NCBI GenBank assembly: GCA_021767845.1
Contig: JAASSQ010000006.1
Coordinates: 1-27,682 of the forward strand
Length of the DNA: 27,682 nt
Reading direction: 5' to 3'
DNA from: Roseovarius sp.
Lineage (GTDB): Bacteria; Pseudomonadota; Alphaproteobacteria; Rhodobacterales; Rhodobacteraceae
Shown here piece by piece: positions 15,099 through 22,783 of the stretch. Every line of letters starts with the position of its first letter. The first letter of the stretch is position 1. Both the position numbers and the translations under genes were made by a program. The notes below the pieces were generated by a model, which saw nothing but the letters and a program-made list of their open reading frames with translations, did no database searches and was not told where the DNA came from.

Positions 15099-16649
15099 AT
15101 GAGCTTTCTTCCCCTTCTGGGACCCTTCGCGCTGCTTTTGGCTGCGCTGACCCTGTTCGTAAAGCCCGCCAGCCGCGCCCATTGGAGCCTACGCCTGCCG
15201 GAATGGGCGGCGCTTTGGGCCGTGGGTATCGGCGTGGCCGGTATCGGTATCTTGTGGGCGAACGGCCCCGTGACAAGCCCGGTCATCGGCCTGGAATGGG
15301 CCGGGCTTTCGGTGCGCACGGACATCGTGAGCGTCGCGATGGCGCTGACGGTGTCGTTCGTTGGGTGGGTCGTGCTTCGCTTCTCGCGCAACGCGCTCGA
15401 TGGCGAATCGCGCCATGTGCGCTTCATGATCGGCATGTCGGTCACGCTGGCCTGCGTGCTCTTGCTGGTGACGGCCGGCAACCTTGTCCAGCTCGTTCTG
15501 GCCTGGGTCGCGGTCGGGGTCGGCTTGCACAAGCTTCTGTTGTTCTACCCCGACAGGCCACAGGCCCGCCGAGCGGCGCGCAAGAAAACCGTGAGCGGCA
15601 TCATCGGCAGCGGGGCGCTTGTTCTGGCAGCCGGGCTTCTGATCAATGGCTATGGAACGGCCGACATCGCGACGATCGCCGCGGCGGCGCAAGCCGGGGA
15701 AACGCCGGGCGCATTGTGGCTTGCCGCGCTTCTTCTGGCGGTTGCGGCAGTGTTCAAGTCGGCGCTTGTGCCCACCCACGGCTGGCTGACCGAGGTCATG
15801 GAGGCCCCGACGCCGGTTTCCGCGCTTCTTCATGCCGGGGTGGTGAATGCCGGCGGCTTTCTACTGATCCGCTTCGCCGACGTGCTGCTGGCCACGCCCG
15901 GGGTGCTGGCGTTGCTGGCATTGATCGGCGGTTTCAGCGCACTTGTCGGCGCGGCGGTGGCCCTGACGCAATCGTCGGTCAAGACCGCGCTTGCGTGGTC
16001 CACCTGCGCGCAGATGGGGTTCATGGTTCTGCAATGCGGCCTGGCCCTGTTCCCGCTGGCCCTGCTGCACATCGTGGCGCACTCGCTTTACAAGGCGCAT
16101 GCATTCCTTGCGTCGGGTGGCGCGGTGGAACAGGTGGCCTCCATCCGTCGGCCCGGTCCGGTGGCGGTTCCCGGATTGCGGGCCGTAACCAAGGCATTCG
16201 GGATCGCGCTGGCCATCTACATCGTGATCGGCGCCGGCTTCGTCATGTGGGAAAAGCCGGTTCAGGCCATCGCGCTTGGCGCCATCCTGATCTTTGGCGT
16301 GGCCTACCTGATCGCGCAGGGCTTGGCGGATGCCGCGCCGCGCGCGTTGACGTGGCGGACCGCGGCGCTTTCGGGGGTGGCGACGGTGGCCTATTTCACC
16401 TTCCAGACCCTTGCAACGGCCCTGTCGGCCGGCACGCTCCCGCCGCCACCGGCGCCTGACGGCCTGACCTGGGCGGTGATCGCATTGGCCGTGGCGGGCT
16501 TCGGTTTGGCGGCCGTGGCACAGGCGACCTTCCCGCTTTGGGCGGGGCATCCGGCGGCTGCGGGTCTGCGGGTCCACCTGATGAACGGTCTCTATCTCAA
16601 TGCGCTGACCGACCGGATGACCGGGCGGTGGTCTCCGAAGAAAGGATAA
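15099..16649 (+). CDS. dabB: DabB, NuoL-like membrane subunit of the DAB inorganic-carbon pump
   Basis: The 516-residue protein is strongly hydrophobic (around 13-14 predicted membrane segments) and belongs to the proton-conducting antiporter family of NuoL/MrpA. The family signature is clear: K220 in V-F-K-S-A-L-V-P-T-H-G-W-L, then E-A-P-T-P-V-S-A-L-L-H-A-G, and the later H-I-V-A-H-S-L-Y-K-A-H-A-F-L with K332. In DAB systems this subunit is thought to pass H+ or Na+ down its gradient to drive DabA. That it is DabB and not a stray NADH dehydrogenase subunit is shown by the dabA gene 4 bases downstream. The ATG at 15099 has GGAGG 5 bases upstream; a TTG at 15087 lies in front of that site. Confidence 0.93.
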   Translation: MSFLPLLGPFALLLAALTLFVKPASRAHWSLRLPEWAALWAVGIGVAGIGILWANGPVTSPVIGLEWAGLSVRTDIVSVAMALTVSFVGWVVLRFSRNALDGESRHVRFMIGMSVTLACVLLLVTAGNLVQLVLAWVAVGVGLHKLLLFYPDRPQARRAARKKTVSGIIGSGALVLAAGLLINGYGTADIATIAAAAQAGETPGALWLAALLLAVAAVFKSALVPTHGWLTEVMEAPTPVSALLHAGVVNAGGFLLIRFADVLLATPGVLALLALIGGFSALVGAAVALTQSSVKTALAWSTCAQMGFMVLQCGLALFPLALLHIVAHSLYKAHAFLASGGAVEQVASIRRPGPVAVPGLRAVTKAFGIALAIYIVIGAGFVMWEKPVQAIALGAILIFGVAYLIAQGLADAAPRALTWRTAALSGVATVAYFTFQTLATALSAGTLPPPPAPDGLTWAVIALAVAGFGLAAVAQATFPLWAGHPAAAGLRVHLMNGLYLNALTDRMTGRWSPKKG

Positions 16650-16653
16650 GTCA

Positions 16654-19026
16654 ATGACGTTCCAGTATCTCAATTTCCCCGGTCAGACCCTCGAACTGTT
16701 CAACGCTGCGGAAACGGCCATCGCCCAAGTGCCACCGGCTTTTGCTCTGGAAGCGACCGTCGCGGTCAACCCCTTCCTGGGGCAGGCGCATGAGCCGCGC
16801 GCGCTGACGGCGGCAAGGTTGTCCAAGGCCGCCGGCATCAACCTGTTCCGCAAGCGTCAGGACTATGCCGACATGCTGGCTGACGGGCGCATCGGGGCAC
16901 GGCAACTCGACGCCGCGGCCGCCTCGGCGGGTCTGAGCGTTGCGCAGGTGCGCGCGGCGCTGCAAACGCCCTCACCCGAGGCCGCCCCCCTGCCGACGGT
17001 CGCCGATCTGGCCGCGCGGGCAACGGGCACGGACTGGGCCGGGTTCTCCGCCGAAAGGATCAGCTTCTGGGCCTCGGCGCATTTCGACAAGGGGCAAGCC
17101 TTCTGGCCGGCGCCGAAGGGCGGTGTCTTTACCTCGTGGCGGCGGTTCGCGATCCGCGACCTGACGCCGGGGATCGCCGGTTTGCCGGGCTTCTCGGCGC
17201 ATGTCGAGGCCACGCCGAACGATGCCCGCATGGCGCTGACGCTGGCGTGCGAAACGCTCGGCCTGTCGCCCGAGGCCGCGCCGCTTTATTTCCACCGTCT
17301 GCTGATGACGCTTGGTGGATGGTCGCAGTTCATTCGCAGCAAGGTCTGGCTTGCCGAGCGGGATGGGGAGCGCGATGCAAGCTGTCTTGAGCTTCTGGCC
17401 GTGCTGCTGGTCTGGGAAGCCGCGCTGCTTGAACGGTTCCGCGACCGGATCGGCGAGGATTGGGAGCAGGCGCTCTCGGCTTTCGCGCAACCTCTGGAGC
17501 CGACACAGGACCAGATGATCGACGCGGTTCTGCAAGAGGCCGCGGACCGCACCTCTGAAGAGGCCCTGAAAGCACGGTTCGACACGTCGCCGCCCGCCAA
17601 GGCAGAGGATCATCGGCCTGCAATCCAGGCGGCGTTCTGCATCGACGTGCGGTCCGAGGTGTTCCGCCGCGCGATGGAACAGGTCGATTCACAGGTGGAA
17701 ACCATCGGTTTCGCCGGTTTCTTCGGGTTGCCCGTCGCGCACCAGGGGCCGGCCTCGGACATCACCGAGATGCGGGCGCCCGTCTTGCTGCGACCCGCGC
17801 TCAATGCGCAGTCCTCGGCCGGGGATGACGCGGATTGGGCCGAACGCCTGCGCCACAGGGCCGTTCGGGCGTGGGGCCGGTTCAAGATGGCGGCCGTGTC
17901 GGCCTTTGCATTTGTCGAGGCGGCGGGGCCGCTTTACGTGGCCAAGCTGCTCAAGGATACCCGCGCCCGCGCCAAAAGCGGTTGGGGCGGGCCTGCCCCG
18001 GACCTCGCGCTCGATCCCGGCGACAAGATCGACGCGGCCGCGCAAGTGCTGCGGGCGATGTCGCTGACCGAGGGCTTCGCGCCGATCGTCCTGATCGCGG
18101 GGCATGGCTCCACCGTCACGAACGCCCCCCATGCGAGCGCGCTGCAATGCGGCGCGTGCGGCGGCCATGCCGGGGATGTCAGCGCGCGTCTTCTGGCCAA
18201 GCTTTTGAACGAACCGGACGTACGTAAGGGGCTGGCGGAGAAGGGCATCAAGATCCCCGAAGATACGCTGTTCCTGGCGGGGCTGCACGATACGGTGTCC
18301 GATCAGATGACGCTTTACGAGGATGACCGGGGCGCCAAGGGCAACGCCGATCTGCAACGCCTCAAGGACGTGTTGGGCAAGGCGGGAACGATTGCGCGGT
18401 CCGAACGGGCTGCGGCGCTGCCGCGGGCGCACGACCCCGAGCGGCTGGCCGAACGGGGCGGGGACTGGTCGGAATTGCGGCCCGAATGGGGGCTGGCGGG
18501 CTGTAACGCCTTCATCGCCGCACCGCGCCACCGCAGTGCGGGGCGGAATTTGTCAGGCCGGGCATTTTTGCACAGCTACGACTGGCAGGCCGATGACGGG
18601 TTCGGCACGCTGGAATTGATCCTGACGGCCCCGGTCGTCGTCGCCAGCTGGATTTCATTGCAGTATTACGGCTCGTCCGTCGCGCCCGAGGTCTTTGGCG
18701 CCGGAAACAAGCTGATCCACAACGTCACCGGCGGCATCGGCGTGGTCGAGGGGAATGGCGGCCCGCTGCGGCCCGGCCTTCCGATCCAGTCGGTTCATGA
18801 CGGCGAAAAGCTGCGGCACGATCCCTTGCGGCTGCATGTCGTGATCGAGGCCCCGACCGAGGCCATCTCGCAAGTGCTGGACCGTCACCCGGACGTTCGG
18901 GCGCTGTTCGACAACGGCTGGCTGACGCTGAGCGCAATGGATGCCGAGGGGCGCATCGCATACGGCTACGACAAGGGTGACTGGCGGCCCCTCGAGGCCC
19001 AGTCGGAGACGCTGGCCGTGGCCTGA
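16654..19026 (+). CDS. dabA: DabA, carbonic-anhydrase-like subunit of the DAB inorganic-carbon pump
   Basis: The 790-residue protein belongs to DUF2309/UPF0753, now known as DabA. DabA resembles a beta-carbonic anhydrase on the cytoplasmic face and, coupled to DabB, hydrates CO2 to bicarbonate in one direction. The zinc site is visible: C329 and D331 in A-F-C-I-D-V-R-S-E, H484 in I-A-G-H-G-S, and C499 in L-Q-C-G-A-C-G-G. The 2- and 15-residue spacings match the C351/D353 and H524/C539 ligands described for Halothiobacillus DabA. All ligands are present, so it should be active. An AAAGGA site lies at the end of dabB. A terminator follows 24 bases after the stop. No carboxylase or carboxysome genes are nearby. 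Confidence 0.94.
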   Translation: MTFQYLNFPGQTLELFNAAETAIAQVPPAFALEATVAVNPFLGQAHEPRALTAARLSKAAGINLFRKRQDYADMLADGRIGARQLDAAAASAGLSVAQVRAALQTPSPEAAPLPTVADLAARATGTDWAGFSAERISFWASAHFDKGQAFWPAPKGGVFTSWRRFAIRDLTPGIAGLPGFSAHVEATPNDARMALTLACETLGLSPEAAPLYFHRLLMTLGGWSQFIRSKVWLAERDGERDASCLELLAVLLVWEAALLERFRDRIGEDWEQALSAFAQPLEPTQDQMIDAVLQEAADRTSEEALKARFDTSPPAKAEDHRPAIQAAFCIDVRSEVFRRAMEQVDSQVETIGFAGFFGLPVAHQGPASDITEMRAPVLLRPALNAQSSAGDDADWAERLRHRAVRAWGRFKMAAVSAFAFVEAAGPLYVAKLLKDTRARAKSGWGGPAPDLALDPGDKIDAAAQVLRAMSLTEGFAPIVLIAGHGSTVTNAPHASALQCGACGGHAGDVSARLLAKLLNEPDVRKGLAEKGIKIPEDTLFLAGLHDTVSDQMTLYEDDRGAKGNADLQRLKDVLGKAGTIARSERAAALPRAHDPERLAERGGDWSELRPEWGLAGCNAFIAAPRHRSAGRNLSGRAFLHSYDWQADDGFGTLELILTAPVVVASWISLQYYGSSVAPEVFGAGNKLIHNVTGGIGVVEGNGGPLRPGLPIQSVHDGEKLRHDPLRLHVVIEAPTEAISQVLDRHPDVRALFDNGWLTLSAMDAEGRIAYGYDKGDWRPLEAQSETLAVA

Positions 19027-19050
19027 CGGCGAGGGCATTGCGAAAAGCAA

Positions 19051-19085
19051 AAGGCGGGGCCACGCTGGCTCCGCCTTCTTTGTTT
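19051..19085. terminator. Bidirectional terminator between dabA and gyrB
   Basis: AAGGCGGGGCCA (19051-19062) pairs with TGGCTCCGCCTT (19066-19077), one G-U pair, loop CGC. It is followed on the plus strand by CTTTGTTT, and on the minus strand by TTTGCTTTT, so it can end both the dabBA and the gyrB transcripts, which converge here. Confidence 0.85.
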
Positions 19086-19131
19086 GGCACGGTTCCGCAA
19101 ACGCTTTCTCAAGTTAACGCATTGATTTACT

Positions 19132-21549
19132 TCAGAAATCCAGGTTTTCCACGTTCAGCGCGTTCTGCTGGATGAACTCCCGGCGCGGTTCGACCACGTC
19201 GCCCATGAGCTTGGTGAAAAGGTCATCCGCCTCGGCAACATCGTCGATCTTGACCTGCAGCAACGTGCGCGCCTCGGGATCGAGAGTGGTTTCCCAAAGC
19301 TGGTCGGGGTTCATCTCGCCCAAGCCCTTGTAGCGTTGCAGCGTCAGGCCCTTTTCGCCTTCTTTCAGGATCGCATCCAGAAGCCCCAAGGGCCCGTAGA
19401 TGGCCTGTGACCGCTCCTTGCGGACCAGTTGCGCCGGCTCACGATAGACCTCGCGCAGCCCTTCGGTCAGTTGGCCGAGCATTCGGGCCTCGCCACCGCG
19501 CAGGATGGGGCCATCGAGCGTGCGGATTTCCTCGACGCCGCGCAGAACACGGGTCAGGCGGATGCCGTGGTCCTGTGTCGGACGGCCTTGCCAGCCGCGT
19601 TCGTATTCCAAAGCGATCAGGTCCAGCCGCTTGGCAATCGCATCGGCCACGCCCTGCAAATCGGCATCGGCCCGGCCCGGCATGAACGCCTCGGCGATGG
19701 CCGCCTGTTCAAGGATGTGCCGCGGGTAATGCGTGGGGAAGGCTTCGAGGATGCGCTTGGCCTGCCGCGCTTCTTCCACGACGCGCACCAAGTCCTGCCC
19801 GGTGATCTCCTCGCCCGAGCCGAGGCGCAGGATCGCTTCGTGCGTGCCCTGCTGGATCAGGTAATCCTCAAGCGCGGTTTCGTCCTTCAGATAGACCTCG
19901 GACTTGCCGCGCATGACTTTGTAAAGCGGCGGCTGCGCGATATACAGGTAGCCGTTCTCGATCAGCTCGGGCATCTGGCGATAGAAGAACGTCAGAAGAA
20001 GCGTGCGGATGTGCGCACCGTCCACGTCGGCGTCGGTCATGATGACGATCTTGTGGTAGCGCAGTTTCGACAGGTCGAATTCGTCCCGGCCGATCCCGGT
20101 GCCAAGCGCCATGACAAGATTGCCGATCTCCTGGCTGCTGAGCATCCGGTCGAACCGGGCGCGTTCGACGTTCAGGATCTTGCCGCGCAGGGGCAGAACC
20201 GCCTGCGTCGCCCGATCGCGGCCCGTCTGGGCAGAGCCGCCGGCACTGTCGCCCTCGACCAGGAAAACCTCGGTCTTGGAAGGGTCTTTCTCCGAGCAGT
20301 CCTTGAGCTTGCCGGCAAGGTAATTCACGTCCATCGCGGTCTTGCGCCGGGTCAATTCGCGGGCCTTCCGCGCTGCTTCGCGGGCGAGGGCGGCCTCGAT
20401 GATCTTGCCGACGATCTGTTTTGCCTCGTTCGGGTTTTCCTCGAACCATTCGGCCAGCTTTTCGTAAACAAGTCCTTCAACGGCCGGGCGCACCTCGGAG
20501 CTGACCAGCTTGTCCTTGGTTTGGCTGGAAAATTTCGGGTCCGGCACCTTCACGGACAGAACGCATGTCAGCCCCTCGCGGGCGTCATCGCCGGTGAAGT
20601 TGACCTTCTCTTTCTTGGCGATGCCGCTTTCCTGGGCGTATTTCTGGATCGTGCGGGTCAACGCGCCGCGGAACCCGGCCATATGCGTGCCGCCATCGCG
20701 CTGCGGGATGTTGTTGGTAAAGGGCAGCACCGTTTCGTGATAGCTGTCGTTCCACCACATCGCCACTTCGACGCCGATCCCGTCCTTTTCGCCCGCGATA
20801 GAGATCGGGTTTTCGATCATCGGAGTCTTGTGGCGGTCGAGATATTTCACGAACTCCATGACGCCGCCCTCGTAATGCAGGTCGGCTTGCAGCGGTTCGG
20901 CAGGGCGTTCATCGCGCAGGATGATCCGCACGCCGGAATTCAGGAACGCGAGCTCGCGCAGGCGTTTTTCCAGCGTATCGAAGCTGTAGTCGAGGTTGGA
21001 AAATGTATCCGTGGAGGCAAGGAAGCGCACCTCGGTCCCCTTGCGGCCCTCGGCATCGCCCACTTCCCTGAGATGCTCAACCGTCTCGCCCCGCTCGAAA
21101 CGCGCGTAATGCTCTTTCCCGTTGCGCCAGATGCGCAGTTCGAGCCAATCCGACAGCGCGTTGACCACCGAAACGCCGACGCCATGCAGGCCACCCGAAA
21201 CCTTGTAGGAATTCTGGTCGAATTTGCCGCCGGCATGAAGCTGGGTCATGATGACTTCGGCGGCCGAGACGCCCTCTTCCTCGTGGATCTCGACCGGGAT
21301 GCCCCGGCCGTTGTCGCTGACCGAGACGCTGGAATCGGCATGGATGGTGACGTTCACCGCGTTGGCGTGGCCGGCCAAGGCCTCGTCGATGCCGTTGTCC
21401 ACGACCTCGTAGACCATGTGGTGCAGGCCCGAGCCGTCGTCGGTGTCGCCGATATACATGCCGGGGCGTTTGCGGACGGCTTCCAACCCCTTGAGAACCT
21501 TGATGGAATCGGCGCCGTAATCGTCGGGCGACGGTGCTGCTTCTGCCAT
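19132..21549 (-). CDS. gyrB: DNA gyrase subunit B
   Basis: GyrB is the ATPase subunit of gyrase, which introduces negative supercoils with GyrA. The 805-residue product is full length. The GHKL ATPase domain shows E48 and N52 in Y-E-V-V-D-N-G-I-D-E, D79-N-G-R-G and the lid G-G-L-H-G-V-G near 119-125. The TOPRIM domain shows E432 in V-E-G-D-S-A-G-G-S-A and D506-A-D-V-D510. The C terminus ends in the usual GyrB tail (R-R-E-F-I-Q-Q-N-A). I chose the ATG at 21549, with AAGGAT 8 bases upstream; an in-frame ATG at 21567 lies almost at the predicted transcription start. It has its own promoter and does not need read-through from the lysE-like gene upstream. Confidence 0.98.
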   Translation of the reverse strand: MAEAAPSPDDYGADSIKVLKGLEAVRKRPGMYIGDTDDGSGLHHMVYEVVDNGIDEALAGHANAVNVTIHADSSVSVSDNGRGIPVEIHEEEGVSAAEVIMTQLHAGGKFDQNSYKVSGGLHGVGVSVVNALSDWLELRIWRNGKEHYARFERGETVEHLREVGDAEGRKGTEVRFLASTDTFSNLDYSFDTLEKRLRELAFLNSGVRIILRDERPAEPLQADLHYEGGVMEFVKYLDRHKTPMIENPISIAGEKDGIGVEVAMWWNDSYHETVLPFTNNIPQRDGGTHMAGFRGALTRTIQKYAQESGIAKKEKVNFTGDDAREGLTCVLSVKVPDPKFSSQTKDKLVSSEVRPAVEGLVYEKLAEWFEENPNEAKQIVGKIIEAALAREAARKARELTRRKTAMDVNYLAGKLKDCSEKDPSKTEVFLVEGDSAGGSAQTGRDRATQAVLPLRGKILNVERARFDRMLSSQEIGNLVMALGTGIGRDEFDLSKLRYHKIVIMTDADVDGAHIRTLLLTFFYRQMPELIENGYLYIAQPPLYKVMRGKSEVYLKDETALEDYLIQQGTHEAILRLGSGEEITGQDLVRVVEEARQAKRILEAFPTHYPRHILEQAAIAEAFMPGRADADLQGVADAIAKRLDLIALEYERGWQGRPTQDHGIRLTRVLRGVEEIRTLDGPILRGGEARMLGQLTEGLREVYREPAQLVRKERSQAIYGPLGLLDAILKEGEKGLTLQRYKGLGEMNPDQLWETTLDPEARTLLQVKIDDVAEADDLFTKLMGDVVEPRREFIQQNALNVENLDF

Positions 21550-21576
21550 GCGTGTTATCCTTCGCACTTTTTTGAT

Positions 21577-21605
21577 TTTATACGATTTTATGGTGTCGAT
21601 GTCAC
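21577..21605 (-). promoter_or_regulatory. gyrB promoter
   Basis: Read on the minus strand, GTGACA (21605-21600) and TATAAA (21582-21577) are 17 bases apart, each matching the sigma70 consensus at 5 of 6 positions. The start would be near 21570, leaving a leader of about 20 bases with an AAGGAT ribosome binding site. Confidence 0.7.
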
Positions 21606-21612
21606 GCGATTA

Positions 21613-21628
21613 CCCCAATATTTTGGGG
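21613..21628. promoter_or_regulatory. Inverted repeat upstream of the gyrB -35 element
   Basis: CCCCAA and TTGGGG form a perfect 6-base inverted repeat around TATT, 8 bases upstream of the gyrB -35 hexamer. It could be an operator, or a supercoiling-sensitive element since gyrB promoters are often relaxation-induced. Position is the only support. Confidence 0.35.
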
Positions 21629-21683
21629 GTTCAAGCGGCATTTCCGGGCGGTGGCATCAAGGCGCCTAAACAGACCGTACGCC

Positions 21684-21727
21684 ACGTCGGTATTACGTCG
21701 GTATCGCGTCGGTATCGCGTCGGTGCA
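21684..21727. repeat. 11-bp-period tandem repeat (4 units) between lysE-like gene and gyrB
   Basis: Four units follow without gaps: ACGTCGGTATT, ACGTCGGTATC, GCGTCGGTATC and the degenerate GCGTCGGTGCA. The core CGTCGGT is invariant. The array lies just after the lysE-like stop (minus strand) and about 80 bp upstream of the gyrB -35 element. A related three-unit array is at 27601-27633, and the two share an exact 23-base stretch (21693-21715 and 27610-27632). An 11-base period places every unit on the same face of the DNA. Confidence 0.85.
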
Positions 21728-21734
21728 CCACCCG

Positions 21735-22355
21735 TCACGTGACGCCGATCAGCACCCCCACCCCGATCAGCAGCCAGCCCGAAATCACGTTCGTCCGGCG
21801 GATCGCGGCGGGTGAGCTCATGACCCGGCGGATCCGGTCCACGAACAGCGCAAGCGCGAGATTGCCAACCAGCGGCACCGCGAAGGACAGGAACACGATC
21901 GCGGCGATGTCGGGCGGCGTGATCCGCTGGAGATCGAAGAACCCCGGGAGCACGCCCATGTAGAACAGGATCGCCTTGGGATTGCCGAGAATCGCGGCCA
22001 GCCCGGCCATGAACCCCGCCCATTTGCCCGGCCGGGTCAGGCGGCTGTCGGCGGCGATGGTCCGGTCGGCGTTGCGGATCAGCAGGACGCCCATGCCCAC
22101 GAACATCAGAACCGCCACCACCCGCAGCGCGATCATGAAGCCCGAAAACACCGACACGATCCAGGTCACGCCAAGGATGGCCAGGAAGGGCCAGAGCACG
22201 TCGCCCACCACGACGCCAAGCGCCAAGGGCCATGCCGCGTGAAACCCGCCCGACAGGGACCGGGCCACCATCGCAAGCCAGACCGGACCGGGCGTCAGGA
22301 ACAGGACCAACAGGGCACCGGCATAGAGCGCAAGATCGGCGGGAGACAGGGTCAT
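21735..22355 (-). CDS. LysE/RhtB family exporter
   Basis: The 206-residue product has about six hydrophobic segments and the N-terminal LysE family pattern, including F-L-T-P-G-P-V-W in the first segment and L-G-V-V-V-G-D about 25 residues later. Family members export amino acids or their analogues (lysine, threonine, homoserine lactone) from the cytoplasm; the substrate here is not predictable. Its ATG overlaps the stop of the upstream VOC gene by 4 bases (ATGA), which in turn overlaps recF the same way, so the three genes form one translationally coupled unit. No terminator with a U-tract is seen after the stop; the 11-bp tandem array starts 8 bases downstream. Confidence 0.9.
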   Translation of the reverse strand: MTLSPADLALYAGALLVLFLTPGPVWLAMVARSLSGGFHAAWPLALGVVVGDVLWPFLAILGVTWIVSVFSGFMIALRVVAVLMFVGMGVLLIRNADRTIAADSRLTRPGKWAGFMAGLAAILGNPKAILFYMGVLPGFFDLQRITPPDIAAIVFLSFAVPLVGNLALALFVDRIRRVMSSPAAIRRTNVISGWLLIGVGVLIGVT

Positions 22356-22783
22356 TCCGCCTCCGGCACGGTCAGGGTGCCATCCTCGGCCAAAGGCCAG
22401 AACGGGTTCATCGCCACTTCCCAGACATGGCCGTCAGGATCGGTGTAATAGCCGGAATACCCGCCCCAAAAGACCTTCTCGGGCCGTTTGAGCGGCGTTG
22501 CGCCCGCCGCAAGGGCCTTGCCATAGGCGGCATCGACCTCGGCCTCGGTCGGGAAATTCTGGGCCAGCGTCATCGCCCCGGTGCCAAGCTGGGCCACGTC
22601 GCGCGCCTGATCGGCGGCCAGATCCTCGAGTCCGAACAGCCCGAGGGCCATGCCATGCATCTGGTAGACGGCGATCGTGGCCGTCTCTTCGGCCGGGGTC
22701 CAGCCGAGGGCGGCGTAAAACGCCCTTGACCGCGCCAGATCCCTGACGCCGAGGGTAATCAGGGTCACGCGCTGCGGAGTCAT
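22352..22783 (-). CDS. VOC (glyoxalase/bleomycin-resistance fold) family protein
   Basis: The 143-residue product has the two beta-alpha-beta-beta-beta modules of the vicinal oxygen chelate fold, starting with R-V-T-L-I-T-L-G-V-R-D-L-A-R-S-R-A-F-Y and ending with Y-T-D-P-D-G-H-V-W-E-V-A. The C-terminal glutamate ligand is present, but the position that usually holds the first histidine ligand is leucine, so metal binding and glyoxalase-type catalysis are doubtful; a binding or resistance role is equally possible. It is joined to recF upstream and the LysE-type gene downstream by 4-base overlaps. A link with the exporter (modify and export a toxic compound) is conjecture. Confidence 0.87.
   Translation of the reverse strand: MTPQRVTLITLGVRDLARSRAFYAALGWTPAEETATIAVYQMHGMALGLFGLEDLAADQARDVAQLGTGAMTLAQNFPTEAEVDAAYGKALAAGATPLKRPEKVFWGGYSGYYTDPDGHVWEVAMNPFWPLAEDGTLTVPEAE

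Noticed and set aside
19429..21669. A 746-codon open frame on the plus strand opposite gyrB
   Set aside because: It is the antisense shadow of gyrB, whose domains and motifs are unmistakable on the minus strand.
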